From contig CAZYXV010000030.1 of NCBI GenBank assembly GCA_964651475.1, positions 1-41,685 on the forward strand: a stretch of DNA of 41,685 nucleotides, read 5' to 3'. Positions 1 through 10,385 of this stretch are shown here, piece after piece. This DNA comes from JBGSMF01 sp964651475 (GTDB lineage Bacteria > Chloroflexota > Anaerolineae > Fen-1058). A program made the translations under genes and the position numbers. Every line of letters begins with the position of its first letter. The first letter of the stretch is position 1. The notes beneath the pieces are model-generated. The model searched no databases, was not told the origin of the DNA, and saw nothing but the letters and a program-made list of their open reading frames with translations.

Positions 1-33
1 AAGTTATACCTTAGCACTCAAATTAGTCAAATG

Positions 34-321
34 TTAAAAGTGTAAGTCCATGAGGTAACTGATGATAAATTGGGGCGAGTTGGGAAGAAGCAATACGATC
101 CTATCTCCCTTACGAATGCCCAGCCTGCGGAGATTGGCGGCGACGCGATCCGACCCATCTTTGATCTGCCGATAAGAAAAGCGCTTGCCAAAGAAATTGG
201 CGCATAGCCTTTCGGGATGCCTGGCGGCGGTTTCGTCTAATAGTTGATAGATCGGAATACGGGGATACTCAAGGTGAGGGGGCACTCGCTCGTCATAGTG
301 TTTTAACCATACCGGGGCCAT
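34..321 (-). pseudogene. Acyl-CoA synthetase (AMP-forming), truncated N-terminal fragment
   Basis: The 95-residue product matches the start of long-chain fatty-acid CoA ligases: the order YQLLDETAARHPE, FFGKRFSYRQI, RLGIRKGDRIVLLLPNSPQFIISY is typical of FadD-type enzymes, which activate fatty acids with ATP and CoA. A good ribosome site (GGAGG) precedes the ATG at 321. Homology stops after about residue 90 (near base 50): the family would continue into a GA-K-GA segment, but here MDLHF and a stop follow. The last 50 bases are much richer in A+T than the rest, so the gene looks cut by an insertion or an assembly junction. The AMP-binding and catalytic motifs (YTSGTTG-type) are absent, so the fragment cannot be active alone. 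The rest of the gene is not in the window. Confidence 0.7.
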
Positions 322-375
322 CGTTCACCTCCACCATTGTGCTTGTACTCTATTTGCCTGAAACGTTGCCCTATT

Positions 376-404
376 ATTTTATCAAAAATCACCCCTGTAA
401 GCAA
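376..404 (-). promoter_or_regulatory. Putative promoter of the acyl-CoA synthetase fragment
   Basis: On the minus strand a weak -35 TTGCTT (399-404) and a -10 TAAAAT (376-381) are separated by 17 bases. They lie about 55 bases upstream of the ATG at 321. The -35 matches the consensus at only three positions, so this is tentative. No convincing promoter was found for the divergent gene at 498. Confidence 0.3.
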
Positions 405-497
405 AACAGCCATTTGTACCGCTTTTGTGGTATCATAGGGTGCGCAGAGCCTTGGCGGATTTTACACGGGCAACGTTTCGAATGGAGATGTAACACA

Positions 498-1313
498 ATG
501 ACAATCACACAAATCCTTTACCCCACCAGCTTGCCAGAAGCGGTGCAGTTGTTGCGCCGCCCCAACGTCAAATCGGCCGTACTGGCCGGCGGGACAACAC
601 TCGTGCCCCACCAGCGCGACACGCTAGACGCCGTGATTAGCTTGCGCGACCTGGGGCTGTGTTATATCCGCAGCGAGGGCAGCTCACTGCACATTGGCGC
701 GGCCACGCCTCTACAAGCTTTACTAGACGCCACCGAATGCGCTGGCGCACTGGCGCAGGCCGCACGCGATACTACTTCGTTCAACTTGCGTAACTCGGCC
801 ACGCTGGGCGGCACGTTGGTCACGGCGACGGGCGGCAGCCCCTTGCCGGTGGTGTTGTTGGCGATGGATGCCACGTTAAGCATCCACGCCGCCGAAGCGC
901 GCCAATCGCCGCTGGCTAGTTTTTTGAATTACCGCGAGCGACTGGTGCGTGACGGCGCGCTCATCACAGAAGTCGCGCTGCCGCTGTGGCGGCTGGTGGC
1001 GCGCACGGTATACGAAAAAGTGGCACGCACGCCCCGCGACGCGCCGATGGTGTGCGCAGCGGCTTCAGCACGGGCGGGGCTTGGCCCGCTTTCCGATGTT
1101 CGCATTGCCGTCGGCGGCGCGGCGCCGCTAGCTACGCGGCTGCTGCAAGTAGAGCAACTGTTGGAAGGCAAGCCCCTTTCTGGCGAGCTGATCGAGCAGG
1201 CCGCCGAGACTGCCGGGCGCGTGGTCGCGCCGCCGGATGACCACGTGGCATCATCCGAATACCGCCGCGAGATGGTCAGGGTGCTGGTGGGGCGAGCGCT
1301 TCACCAGATGTAA
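498..1313 (+). CDS. FAD-binding subunit, molybdopterin dehydrogenase / CO dehydrogenase medium chain family
   Basis: A protein of 271 residues, the usual length for the CoxM/xanthine dehydrogenase FAD subunit, which passes electrons from the [2Fe-2S] subunit to FAD. The N-terminal FAD domain shows AGGTTL (usual form AGGTDL/NL) and NSATLGGTLV, the second flavin loop; the C-terminal domain ends with the typical SSEYRREMVRVLVGRAL helix. The ATG at 498 is chosen because homology begins there (ILYPTSLPEAVQLL) and GGAG lies 10 bases upstream; the open frame runs further upstream without family sequence. The molybdenum-binding large subunit and the iron-sulfur subunit that normally adjoin are absent on either side, so this is an orphan or serves a complex encoded elsewhere. 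The substrate cannot be told from this subunit. Confidence 0.85.
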   Translation: MTITQILYPTSLPEAVQLLRRPNVKSAVLAGGTTLVPHQRDTLDAVISLRDLGLCYIRSEGSSLHIGAATPLQALLDATECAGALAQAARDTTSFNLRNSATLGGTLVTATGGSPLPVVLLAMDATLSIHAAEARQSPLASFLNYRERLVRDGALITEVALPLWRLVARTVYEKVARTPRDAPMVCAAASARAGLGPLSDVRIAVGGAAPLATRLLQVEQLLEGKPLSGELIEQAAETAGRVVAPPDDHVASSEYRREMVRVLVGRALHQM

Positions 1314-1448
1314 AAGATGACGCCGTTGGCCTGGTCCTGGCAGGTCGCGGCGTCTACCACGCGCAAACAGCCAATGTCCAGCACCAGGTCAAACAGGCCA
1401 TCAAAGCGATTGGCGCGCGAAAACAATCTGATATAGCCACGACCCACA

Positions 1449-1478
1449 TTGGACACTTGCCTCCAAGTGTGGTACAAT
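1449..1478 (+). promoter_or_regulatory. Promoter of the DEAD-box/TypA unit with an internal palindrome
   Basis: -35 TTGGAC (1449-1454) and -10 TACAAT (1473-1478) are 18 bases apart and predict a start near 1485. The spacer carries a perfect inverted repeat, ACACTTG (1453-1459) and CAAGTGT (1464-1470) around CCTC, so a repressor or dimeric regulator could block the polymerase here. What is seen is the geometry; regulation is inferred. Confidence 0.55.
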
Positions 1479-1520
1479 GCAATCGCACTCAGGTAGTTTG
1501 ATTGGAACGTTGTGTAAACC

Positions 1521-1552
1521 TCGCCCCGGTGAAACCGCCGGGGCGATTTTTT
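1521..1552 (+). terminator. Terminator-like hairpin in the leader of the DEAD-box gene
   Basis: TCGCCCCGG (1521-1529) pairs perfectly with CCGGGGCGA (1538-1546) across an 8-base loop, followed at once by six T (1547-1552). This is a classic intrinsic terminator, but it lies about 35 bases downstream of the predicted transcription start and 17 bases before the GTG start at 1570. It may act as an attenuator of the helicase/TypA unit. It cannot be ruled out that it ends transcripts from the gene at 498. Confidence 0.75.
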
Positions 1553-1569
1553 GTAGGAAGGTAGATTTC

Positions 1570-2817
1570 GTGATACAGTTTTGTGATTTTAATTTGGCGG
1601 CGCCGCTGCAAGACGCGGTGCGCCGCATGGGGTTTGAACGCCCCACGCCCATCCAGGCGCAGGCCATTCCGCCCGCGCTGCAAGGGCGCGATATTGTTGG
1701 CTGCGCGCAGACCGGCACCGGCAAAACGGCTGCTTTTTTGCTGCCCGGCTTGAATGTATTGCTGAATGACAAGAGCAGGACCAAAAGCTCACGGATGCTG
1801 GTGCTTGTGCCCACGCGCGAGTTGGCCCTGCAGGTAGGCGAGCACGCCAGGCAACTGGCTCGTCAGACGGCTTTGAAGGTGGCGGTGGTGTACGGCGGCG
1901 TCGGGATGCGAGACCAGGAACGCGCGCTGCGCGCCGGGGCCGATGTGGTCATCGCCACACCGGGGCGGCTGCTCGATCACATCCAGCGCAACACAACGCA
2001 CTTTGAGCACCTGTCCATTCTGGTGCTTGACGAAGCCGATCGCATGTTGGATATGGGCTTTTTGCCCGACATCCGGCGCGTGCTGCAAGCTCTACCGCGC
2101 GGGGCGCAGCGCCAGACGCTGCTTTTTTCGGCCACCATGCCGCCACATATTCTGGCGCTTACCCAAGAGGTTCAACGTGATCCCGTCAGGGTGGAGGTGG
2201 CTGTGGCCCGCCCGCCAGAGGCGATTGATCAAAAACTTTACCCGGTGCCCAAGCATCTCAAGGTCAATCTGCTCTTGCACTTGTTGAATCACGACGAGAT
2301 GACGAGCGCGCTCGTGTTTACGCGCACCAAGTACGGCGCCGATAACCTAGTGAAAAAATTAAAACGGGCTGGCGTGAGGGCGGCTACGATTCATGGCAAT
2401 CGGACGCAAGGCCAGCGCGTGGCGGCCTTGGAAGGGTTCCGGCAGGGGCGCTACCGCGTGTTGGTGGCCACCGATATTGCCGCCCGCGGCATTGACGTGG
2501 AGGGCATTTCGCACGTGCTCAATTTTGACGCGCCGGGCACGGCGGAAGATTATGTGCACCGCATCGGGCGGACCGCCCGCGCCGAAGCGAGCGGCGACGC
2601 CATCACGTTTGTCACGCCGGCCGACGAGCCAATGGTTCAGGGCATCCAGCGTTTGATTGGCCGGCGGCTGGAGCGCTGCACCGCGCCCGGTTTTGATTAC
2701 GGCGTACAGGCGCCCTCGTATGCCAGGCCCACGGTGCAAGAACTTCAACAGCAGTACACCACTCCGCGCACCACCAGCCAACGGTGGGCGCAGATGCTCG
2801 GCGGCCGCCGCCGCTAA
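1570..2817 (+). CDS. DEAD-box ATP-dependent RNA helicase (RhlE/DeaD type)
   Basis: A 415-residue helicase with every family motif in order: Q motif GFERPTPIQAQAIP, motif I AQTGTGKT, Ia PTRELALQ, Ib TPGR, II DEAD, III SAT, IV LVFTRT, V ATDIAARGIDV and VI HRIGRTAR. It unwinds short RNA duplexes using ATP, typically in ribosome assembly or RNA decay. The GTG at 1570 is chosen because the family begins with xFxDFNL and AGGAAGG lies just upstream; the open frame extends back through the leader hairpin, which is not protein-like. The C-terminal tail after the RecA2 domain is only about 50 residues and lacks the long basic or RNA-binding extension of DeaD/CsdA, favouring an RhlE-like protein. TypA follows after 13 bases, so the two are probably co-transcribed. 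Confidence 0.93.
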   Translation: MIQFCDFNLAAPLQDAVRRMGFERPTPIQAQAIPPALQGRDIVGCAQTGTGKTAAFLLPGLNVLLNDKSRTKSSRMLVLVPTRELALQVGEHARQLARQTALKVAVVYGGVGMRDQERALRAGADVVIATPGRLLDHIQRNTTHFEHLSILVLDEADRMLDMGFLPDIRRVLQALPRGAQRQTLLFSATMPPHILALTQEVQRDPVRVEVAVARPPEAIDQKLYPVPKHLKVNLLLHLLNHDEMTSALVFTRTKYGADNLVKKLKRAGVRAATIHGNRTQGQRVAALEGFRQGRYRVLVATDIAARGIDVEGISHVLNFDAPGTAEDYVHRIGRTARAEASGDAITFVTPADEPMVQGIQRLIGRRLERCTAPGFDYGVQAPSYARPTVQELQQQYTTPRTTSQRWAQMLGGRRR

Positions 2818-2830
2818 CGCAGGGGGGCAA

Positions 2831-4675
<1,845 letters not shown>

Positions 4676-4679
4676 GTGG

Positions 4680-4707
4680 TTGTGGATAGGCTCAACGATG
4701 CTATAAT
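4680..4707 (+). promoter_or_regulatory. Promoter of the lipoprotein hydrolase gene
   Basis: TTGTGG (4680-4685) and a perfect TATAAT (4702-4707) are 16 bases apart, immediately after the typA stop. The predicted start near 4714 leaves a leader of about 76 bases before the GTG at 4790. Confidence 0.55.
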
Positions 4708-4789
4708 TGACCGGGAGATTGCGCGGCGCACCCTTGAAAGCCTTGATAAAATGTCCAGTTCACTGTTTGATGTTACGAGGAGGTATTGC

Positions 4790-5677
4790 GTGAAAGTCAA
4801 TTCCCCAAGGCTGTTAATAGCGTATGCCATTCTGCTTGTTTTGGTTTTCTTGACGGCGTGCGGCAATACGGCAGCCGTCGTCAACACAGTTGAGACGATA
4901 ACCGTTACGGTAACTTCCACCGCCAGAGCGACATTGGAAGTTAAAGCCACGGCGACAGGTACGGCAACCCCTGAACCCCCAACGCCAACACTTTTGCCCA
5001 CGGTGACACCCACGCCGGCGCCAACCGTCAAATATCGCACTGAGATCGTGAACCTTACGACCGAGGATGACGTAAAACTGGCTGGCACTCTGTTCGTGAG
5101 CGAAGGGGATACCGCAGTTGTGCTGACCCATATGGCGGGGGAAAACGATCAACAAAACTGGATCCCTTTCGCCAACCAGATTGCTGGCACAGGATTGGCG
5201 GCGCTTACCTTCGACTTTCGTTGCTATGGTCAATCAGGTTGCGGGGGGGATACATCGGGAGACGTCCTCAGCAGAGACATTAGGGCCGCTATTGGCTTTT
5301 TGCGTGAAAAGGGATTCCAGCGCATTATTTGTATGGGGGCCAGTATGGGCGGACGCGGCTGCGTCAGTGTGGCGTTTGACGAAGAACTGGCTGGCCTCGT
5401 GATTGTTTCTGGCACTGGCTCTGGCGATCCAGACAAGCAAGACCTCGCCAGGTTTGTCAACCCCGATATGCCCAAACTTTTCATAGTGTCGGATAAGGAC
5501 CCCACCGTTGACAGGACGCTCGAAATGACGCGCCTCTACGAGAAAGCGCCGGAACCCAAGATATTTAAAACCTTTCCCGGCACGGCTCACGGCACAGAGT
5601 TGTTCCGCTCAAAGTATGGGAAGGAATTTCGTGAAACGCTTTTGAATTTCTTGGAAGGAATCCGCTCGTCGAGGTAG
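4790..5677 (+). CDS. Secreted lipoprotein, alpha/beta-hydrolase
   Basis: A 295-residue protein with a lipoprotein signal peptide ending in LTAC, a Thr/Pro-rich linker (TPEPPTPTLLPTVTPTPAPT) and an alpha/beta-hydrolase domain. The nucleophile elbow GASMGG, an acid candidate in VSDKDPTVD and a late His in TAHGTE give a complete Ser-Asp-His triad, so an esterase or lipase acting outside the membrane is likely; the substrate is unknown. The GTG at 4790 is chosen because a strong GAGGAGG site lies 6 bases upstream and the signal peptide begins at once; the frame is open back to 4676 but would bury the signal. It has its own promoter and no clear partner. Confidence 0.82.
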   Translation: MKVNSPRLLIAYAILLVLVFLTACGNTAAVVNTVETITVTVTSTARATLEVKATATGTATPEPPTPTLLPTVTPTPAPTVKYRTEIVNLTTEDDVKLAGTLFVSEGDTAVVLTHMAGENDQQNWIPFANQIAGTGLAALTFDFRCYGQSGCGGDTSGDVLSRDIRAAIGFLREKGFQRIICMGASMGGRGCVSVAFDEELAGLVIVSGTGSGDPDKQDLARFVNPDMPKLFIVSDKDPTVDRTLEMTRLYEKAPEPKIFKTFPGTAHGTELFRSKYGKEFRETLLNFLEGIRSSR

Positions 5678-5829
5678 CTTTTTTACGCTATACTCTCGCC
5701 TTGTTGCCCGGCTCCAGGCGCGATGTGTTTCACATCTTTAGCCAGTTGCGCGGCCGGTTGCTCGGCTGCCAGATGCGCCAGATCCTGGCCTCGCCTGATC
5801 ACCAGATTTGTTGTGACGCGGAGGATACA

Positions 5830-6627
5830 ATGGATACCAACATTGCCAATAAAATAGACACGGCCGATATTCCGGTCGAGCTGCGGGCGGCGCTGTATGA
5901 TTTGGCGCAAAGCCTGGATATTTTGCTCCCCCTGCTTTCGTACCGCCCCAGGCGGAACATTGCCTTTATGTTTGACGAGCTGGTGAACGAAGCCACCGAC
6001 GAAACGGTTGATACGCATTGGTGGGAAGTGGCGCTCGACCTGATCGGCAAGGCTGCCCAAGAGCACGAGGCCGCCAGGCAGCCAGTGCCAGCCGCCATTG
6101 GGCGGCTGGCGCCCTTGCTGCGGCCCAGGCTTGGCCCTTATGACGAGGTGAGCTTGCGCGAAATCACCGCAGACACCGTGGTAGACATTTGCACGCTCAG
6201 CGATACCTTGACCGAGCCCAAAAAGAATTTTGTTGCGCCCAACGCCATCTCGCTGGCGCAAGCCCATTTTAACAAGGATGCCTGGTTCCGCGCCATTTAC
6301 GCCGGCAAAGCCCCGGTGGGCTTTCTGATGCTGGTGGATGCCGCCGACGAGCCAGAATACTTTTTGTGGCGCTTTATGATTGCCGAGCCGTACCACGGCC
6401 GCGGCTATGGCCGGCAAGCTATCCAGCGTCTGGTGGAATATGTCAAGACACGGCCCGGCGCTACAGAATTGCTGGTGAGTTGTCGCCAAGGCGAGGGCAG
6501 CCCGGAGGGCTTTTATCTCAAGCTGGGCTTTGAGCCAACCGGCGAAATATTTAAGGGCGAAGTGGTGCTGCGCTTGCCCTTTGGGCCATCGCGGGCTCAC
6601 GAGGACGATGCGGTTGGCGAGGTGTGA
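5830..6627 (+). CDS. GNAT acetyltransferase (polyamine/diamine acetyltransferase-like) with N-terminal helical extension
   Basis: A 265-residue protein. The C-terminal 150 residues are a GNAT domain with the acetyl-CoA loop YHGRGYGRQAI and the sequence LREITADTVVDICTL, FVAPNAISLAQA, AWFRAIYA, typical of Bacillus BltD-type spermine/spermidine acetyltransferases. The first 110 residues are mostly helical and charged and match no domain I know; most relatives are only about 155 residues long. Start: GGAGG at 5820-5824 with 5-base spacing to the ATG at 5830; the frame is open back to 5701 without protein-like sequence. The 3' end overlaps the convergent histidine kinase gene by 31 bases. Acetylation of a small amine is likely; the exact substrate is not known. 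Confidence 0.8.
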   Translation: MDTNIANKIDTADIPVELRAALYDLAQSLDILLPLLSYRPRRNIAFMFDELVNEATDETVDTHWWEVALDLIGKAAQEHEAARQPVPAAIGRLAPLLRPRLGPYDEVSLREITADTVVDICTLSDTLTEPKKNFVAPNAISLAQAHFNKDAWFRAIYAGKAPVGFLMLVDAADEPEYFLWRFMIAEPYHGRGYGRQAIQRLVEYVKTRPGATELLVSCRQGEGSPEGFYLKLGFEPTGEIFKGEVVLRLPFGPSRAHEDDAVGEV

Positions 6628-9600
6628 GTCATAGCGGCCACGGGCAAGGTAAAGAAAAACGTGCTGCCTTGGCCGGGAGCGCTCTCCACGCCAACCTGGC
6701 CGCCCAGCTTTTCGACAATGCGCCGCACAATAGATAGCCCCAGCCCGTGCCCTTTGGCGCGAACCTGGTCAAGCCGCGCGAAAGGGGTGAACAAGGTCGT
6801 TTGCGCCTCCGCGCTCAGGCCAGGGCCATTATCTTGCACCCAAAAGCGCGCCATCCCTCCTGAAAGGGGGAGGAGGTCTGCGCCAAGTTTTATTTGCGGC
6901 GGCACGCCTTCGGCAGCGCCGTATTTGATGGCGTTGCCGATATAGTTGGCCCACACCTCTTCGATCCACGGCGCATAGCCTAGCGCCACCGGCCACCCCG
7001 CTTCATCAAGCAAAGCGATGTGAGCCTGCTGGCCCTGAATGAGCATTTGCAGCCGTTCAATAGCTTCACGAACAATGCTGCTCATATCAAGCGATTGGGG
7101 TGTAATCTCTTGCTGGCGGACGCCGGCCAGCAGCATTAATTCTTCGATGATGGCATCGAGTTTTTTCCCGGCCCGAAGAATGTGGTGTAAGGCTTGGGCT
7201 ATCTCTTGGGGTGAAGTGGTCTCATAATCATTGACCAAAACTTGGGCGAATCCTGTAATAATCCCCACCGGGTTTTTGAGGTCGTGCGCTACCGTATGGG
7301 CAAAAGTATCCAATTCGGCGTTTTGCACCTCCAGTTGTTCGGCATATTGGCGCAGCGCTTCCTGCGCCTGTTTAATCCCGGTGATGTCTTCCTTGATGGC
7401 GATATAGTTGGTGACCCGCCCGGCGGCGTCTTGAACGGGCGCAATGGTGGCGGATTCCCAGTACAATGTGCCGTCTTTGCGCCGGTTGTGAAACTCGCCG
7501 CGCCAGATTTGCCCGCTGGTGATGGTATTCCACAAAGTTTTATAATAGTCTGCACTCTGCTCGCCCGATTTCAAGATGCGCGGGTTTTGCCCTAGCGCCT
7601 CGCGCAGCGTGTAACCAGTGGTTTGTTCAAAGCGGGGATTGGCATACTGGATGGTGCCGGCCGTATCCGTAATGACGATGGTGTTGCCACTTTGCTCAAT
7701 CGCCAGTGAAAGTTTGCGCAGCTCGTGGTTTTGCGCTTCCAGGCGGCGTTGATAGTCTTGCAGTTGAGTCTCGGCGTGCTTGCGCTCGACAATGCTCCAG
7801 ATCACATCGGCGACATAAGCGACCAGTTCGACATCCTTCTCGTCATAGTCGGAGGGCTTGTTGCCGACGCCCAGAATGGACACAATGCGCCCCTCGCGCA
7901 GGGTGGGCACAACCAGCTCACGCTTGACCTCTGCATGGCCGTCTGGCATGCCTTTGCGGCGCGAAGCGGGCAGCGCTGCATAGTCATTGTGGATGACGGG
8001 TTTGCGCTGGTGAACACAATCTACCCACACGCCCGCCTGGTCCAGGCTGTAGTGCAATCCCCTGCCTTCCGCTTTGCAAAATTCCTGCAAGGTGCGCGTA
8101 GACCAGGCCTGGAGCGAGAGTGTTTTCTGGTCAGCCTCTACAAAATGGTAAAAGCCGATGGGGCTGTGAGTGATTTGCCCGATTTCGTCGAGCGCTTTTT
8201 GCATCAGTTCGTTGAGCGAATGGTCAGCGGCAAACTCGAACAAGCTCAGGCGCAAGCGCATGATTTTTTCCATCTGCCTGCGCTCGCTAATGTCGCGGGT
8301 GACGCCCAAGATGCCCGCAAAGCGGCCCTGCTCATCGCGCATGACGCGGGTGATGGCTTCTGTCCAGACCGTCGAGCCATCTTTGCAAGGCTGTTCCAAT
8401 TCATTGCGATTTGGGGTGAGGCGCCGCGCCTCGCCGGCCAATTCAGCTTCGACGACCCGCTGGATGCCGGACAGCGCGATTGGCTGCGATTCAGGCGTCA
8501 GGGCTTCTTGGATGGACTGTTGCATTACTTCTTCTGGCGTATAGCCGCGCAGCCGCTCAACCGATGGACTGACGTAGGTAAAGCGGCCTTGCAAATCCAT
8601 TGTCCAGATGACATCGGTAGCGTTTTCGGCCAGCATGCGGTAGCGCTGCTCGCTTGCGCGCAAGGCTTCCTCTGCTTGTTTGAGCGCGGTCACGTCGCGG
8701 CAAATGCCTTCAAGCGCAACCATGCGTCCGTGCTCGTCCACAATCCCCGTGTTGGATTGGGTAATCCAGCGTTCCCGGCCCTGGGCGTCTACAATCTTGT
8801 ACTCGTACGTCGGTGCCACGCGGCCAGCGAACAGATCATCCCACTGTTCCTGGAAATAAGCCTGGAAATCGGGGTGGATGATTTGCCGGATGAGGAGCGG
8901 GTTTTTGTACAACGCCGCGGGTGGATAGCCCAATACGTGTTCGGAGGCCGGGCTGACGTATTCGTACACGCCATCCGGCAGGCGCATCCGATAAACCACT
9001 TCCGAGATGTTTTCCACCAAACCGCGATATTTTTTCTCGCTTTCCCGCAGCGCTTTTTCTGCCCGCTTGCGCTCGGTCATGTCGCGGACGACCGATAACA
9101 TGTGAGCTTCGCCGCCCAGATAGATGATTTCGCCTGAATAGAGGCAGTTCAATATTCTGCCGGACTTGGTGCGAAAGTCGTATTCATAGTCGCGGACGCT
9201 ATGGTTCTCCCGTAAGGCAGAAATACACCTGTCCCGGTCTTGCGGGTTGGCCCAAATGCCCAGAGCTATCGAGGAACTGGCCAGCGCCTCCTCTCGCGAA
9301 TATTCCGAAAGGCGGGAAAAGCCCTCGTTAACTTCAATGAACCACCCATCGCTTACGCGGGAGATGAGAATGGCATCTGGGCTGGCATGGAAGGCCTTGA
9401 AGAACTTTTCTTCACTCAACCTCAGCGCCTCTTCCACCTGCTGGCGCGTGGCGATGTCACGCGCCAGGTCGGCAAACAAGCGGCGATTGACCATCAGCAC
9501 CAGGCCAAAGGTTAGGACGACGAAAAGCATTTGGTAGGTCAGAACCAGCAGCGTTTTGAAGGTGTTGGAGTGAAAGAAGTCGTTTTGCGGCGGCACTGCC

Positions 9601-10124
9601 AAATCCACTATGATGCGGATAGCGCTGACCGCACAAAAAGCGACAAACATATAACCGACGCCGCGCGTGGTAGGTCGCATGTCAACATCCACCCTGTATA
9701 ACATCAGCCACACGAGCTGAAGCCCTAGCGCCAGCGAGACCAGTGAGAGATTGACATCACACGCTACCAGGCTGGGTTGCATAACCGCGAAATATGTGTG
9801 AACGAGAATAAAAAGCGCCAGCAAAATGGCGTTGTGAATTTGTGTGCTGTGTTTCCCCGTAAAGCGTTCCAGGCCCACATACAGCAGGATGGTGCCCAAA
9901 ATTATTAAAGCGTTGCTGACTACCATAGATACGAGGTCCGGCACGACGCCACGCAGGGCAATCAGCACTATCGCGGCAAATTGCATGCCGAAATCAGCCA
10001 GCCAAAAGCCAAGCCCCGCAAAATGCTTGCGGTTTTGGATCCACAAGAGGGTTATGACGGCAGCACAAATCGCATTACTGACGGTATAACTGAAGAAGAC
10101 AGTTTTCATGTCAAAAAGGTTCAT
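6597..10124 (-). CDS. Membrane-bound multi-PAS/GAF sensor histidine kinase
   Basis: An 1175-residue kinase. Six or seven membrane segments fill residues 10-220. Then come three PAS domains (about 240-350, 365-480, 490-620), a GAF-type domain (about 650-800, with SPIGFYHFVEADQKTLSLQAW), a fourth PAS (about 830-940), the dimerisation/phosphoacceptor helix with His947 in AHDLKNPVG, and an HATPase domain with N box NYIGNAIKYG, G1 DNGPGLS and G2 GHGLGLSIV. It should autophosphorylate and pass phosphate to a response regulator, but none is adjacent; the lone receiver at 24382 is a possible distant partner. Start: GGTGAG lies about 7 bases before the ATG at 10124. The membrane region does not match a sensor type I can name; GAF and PAS suggest ligand, redox or light sensing. 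Confidence 0.9.
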   Translation of the reverse strand: MNLFDMKTVFFSYTVSNAICAAVITLLWIQNRKHFAGLGFWLADFGMQFAAIVLIALRGVVPDLVSMVVSNALIILGTILLYVGLERFTGKHSTQIHNAILLALFILVHTYFAVMQPSLVACDVNLSLVSLALGLQLVWLMLYRVDVDMRPTTRGVGYMFVAFCAVSAIRIIVDLAVPPQNDFFHSNTFKTLLVLTYQMLFVVLTFGLVLMVNRRLFADLARDIATRQQVEEALRLSEEKFFKAFHASPDAILISRVSDGWFIEVNEGFSRLSEYSREEALASSSIALGIWANPQDRDRCISALRENHSVRDYEYDFRTKSGRILNCLYSGEIIYLGGEAHMLSVVRDMTERKRAEKALRESEKKYRGLVENISEVVYRMRLPDGVYEYVSPASEHVLGYPPAALYKNPLLIRQIIHPDFQAYFQEQWDDLFAGRVAPTYEYKIVDAQGRERWITQSNTGIVDEHGRMVALEGICRDVTALKQAEEALRASEQRYRMLAENATDVIWTMDLQGRFTYVSPSVERLRGYTPEEVMQQSIQEALTPESQPIALSGIQRVVEAELAGEARRLTPNRNELEQPCKDGSTVWTEAITRVMRDEQGRFAGILGVTRDISERRQMEKIMRLRLSLFEFAADHSLNELMQKALDEIGQITHSPIGFYHFVEADQKTLSLQAWSTRTLQEFCKAEGRGLHYSLDQAGVWVDCVHQRKPVIHNDYAALPASRRKGMPDGHAEVKRELVVPTLREGRIVSILGVGNKPSDYDEKDVELVAYVADVIWSIVERKHAETQLQDYQRRLEAQNHELRKLSLAIEQSGNTIVITDTAGTIQYANPRFEQTTGYTLREALGQNPRILKSGEQSADYYKTLWNTITSGQIWRGEFHNRRKDGTLYWESATIAPVQDAAGRVTNYIAIKEDITGIKQAQEALRQYAEQLEVQNAELDTFAHTVAHDLKNPVGIITGFAQVLVNDYETTSPQEIAQALHHILRAGKKLDAIIEELMLLAGVRQQEITPQSLDMSSIVREAIERLQMLIQGQQAHIALLDEAGWPVALGYAPWIEEVWANYIGNAIKYGAAEGVPPQIKLGADLLPLSGGMARFWVQDNGPGLSAEAQTTLFTPFARLDQVRAKGHGLGLSIVRRIVEKLGGQVGVESAPGQGSTFFFTLPVAAMTHTSPTASSS

Positions 10125-10205
10125 AGTAGCTCACCCTCACAAAGTACACTATCCCCGCGCCAACACGCGCCACAGGCATCTGTATCCGGCGGCAAGCACA
10201 TGTTT

Positions 10206-10233
10206 ATTATATTCCAATCTCTTGTTACAGCAA
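10206..10233 (-). promoter_or_regulatory. Promoter of the multi-PAS histidine kinase
   Basis: On the minus strand a perfect -10 TATAAT (10206-10211) is preceded, 16 bases upstream, by TTGCTG (10228-10233). The predicted start near 10199 leaves a 75-base leader before the ATG at 10124. The -35 is weak. Confidence 0.45.
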
Positions 10234-10285
10234 CGCTTTATTTTCCGCACTTTTCGGTTGCCTCCAGTTTCCAAGTTAGCGTATT

Positions 10286-10332
10286 GTAGGGCAGGTTGCC
10301 AACCTGCCGCCACAAGTTGGAAATCGCCCTAC
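10286..10332. repeat. REP-like nested inverted repeat
   Basis: Outer arms GTAGGGC (10286-10292) and GCCCTAC (10326-10332) enclose an inner palindrome GGCAGGTT-GCC-AACCTGCC (10290-10308). It sits in the 316-base gap between the divergent kinase and TetR genes, which otherwise holds the two promoters. The form is that of a dispersed palindromic repeat; only one copy is in the window, so its family status is inferred. Confidence 0.5.
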
Positions 10333-10356
10333 TTGAAAACCAGGGGCGATTGCCTA

Positions 10357-10385
10357 TTGACAGGCGGCGACGTATGGTGTATAAT
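10357..10385 (+). promoter_or_regulatory. Perfect consensus promoter of the tetR-ABC export operon
   Basis: TTGACA (10357-10362), 17-base spacer, TATAAT (10380-10385): all twelve bases and the spacing match the sigma-70-type consensus. The predicted start is about 10392, inside the adjoining palindrome. Confidence 0.85.

Noticed and set aside
5666..5686. Terminator after the lipoprotein hydrolase gene
   Set aside because: A run of six T follows the stop, but the preceding CTCG/CGAG stem has only four pairs and a one-base loop.
5683..6600. 305-codon open frame on the minus strand
   Set aside because: Antisense to the GNAT gene, whose acetyl-CoA motif and ribosome site are clear. No protein family is recognisable in the antisense frame.
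7725..9098. 457-codon open frame on the plus strand
   Set aside because: Antisense to the PAS/GAF region of the histidine kinase; no start signal and no domain.
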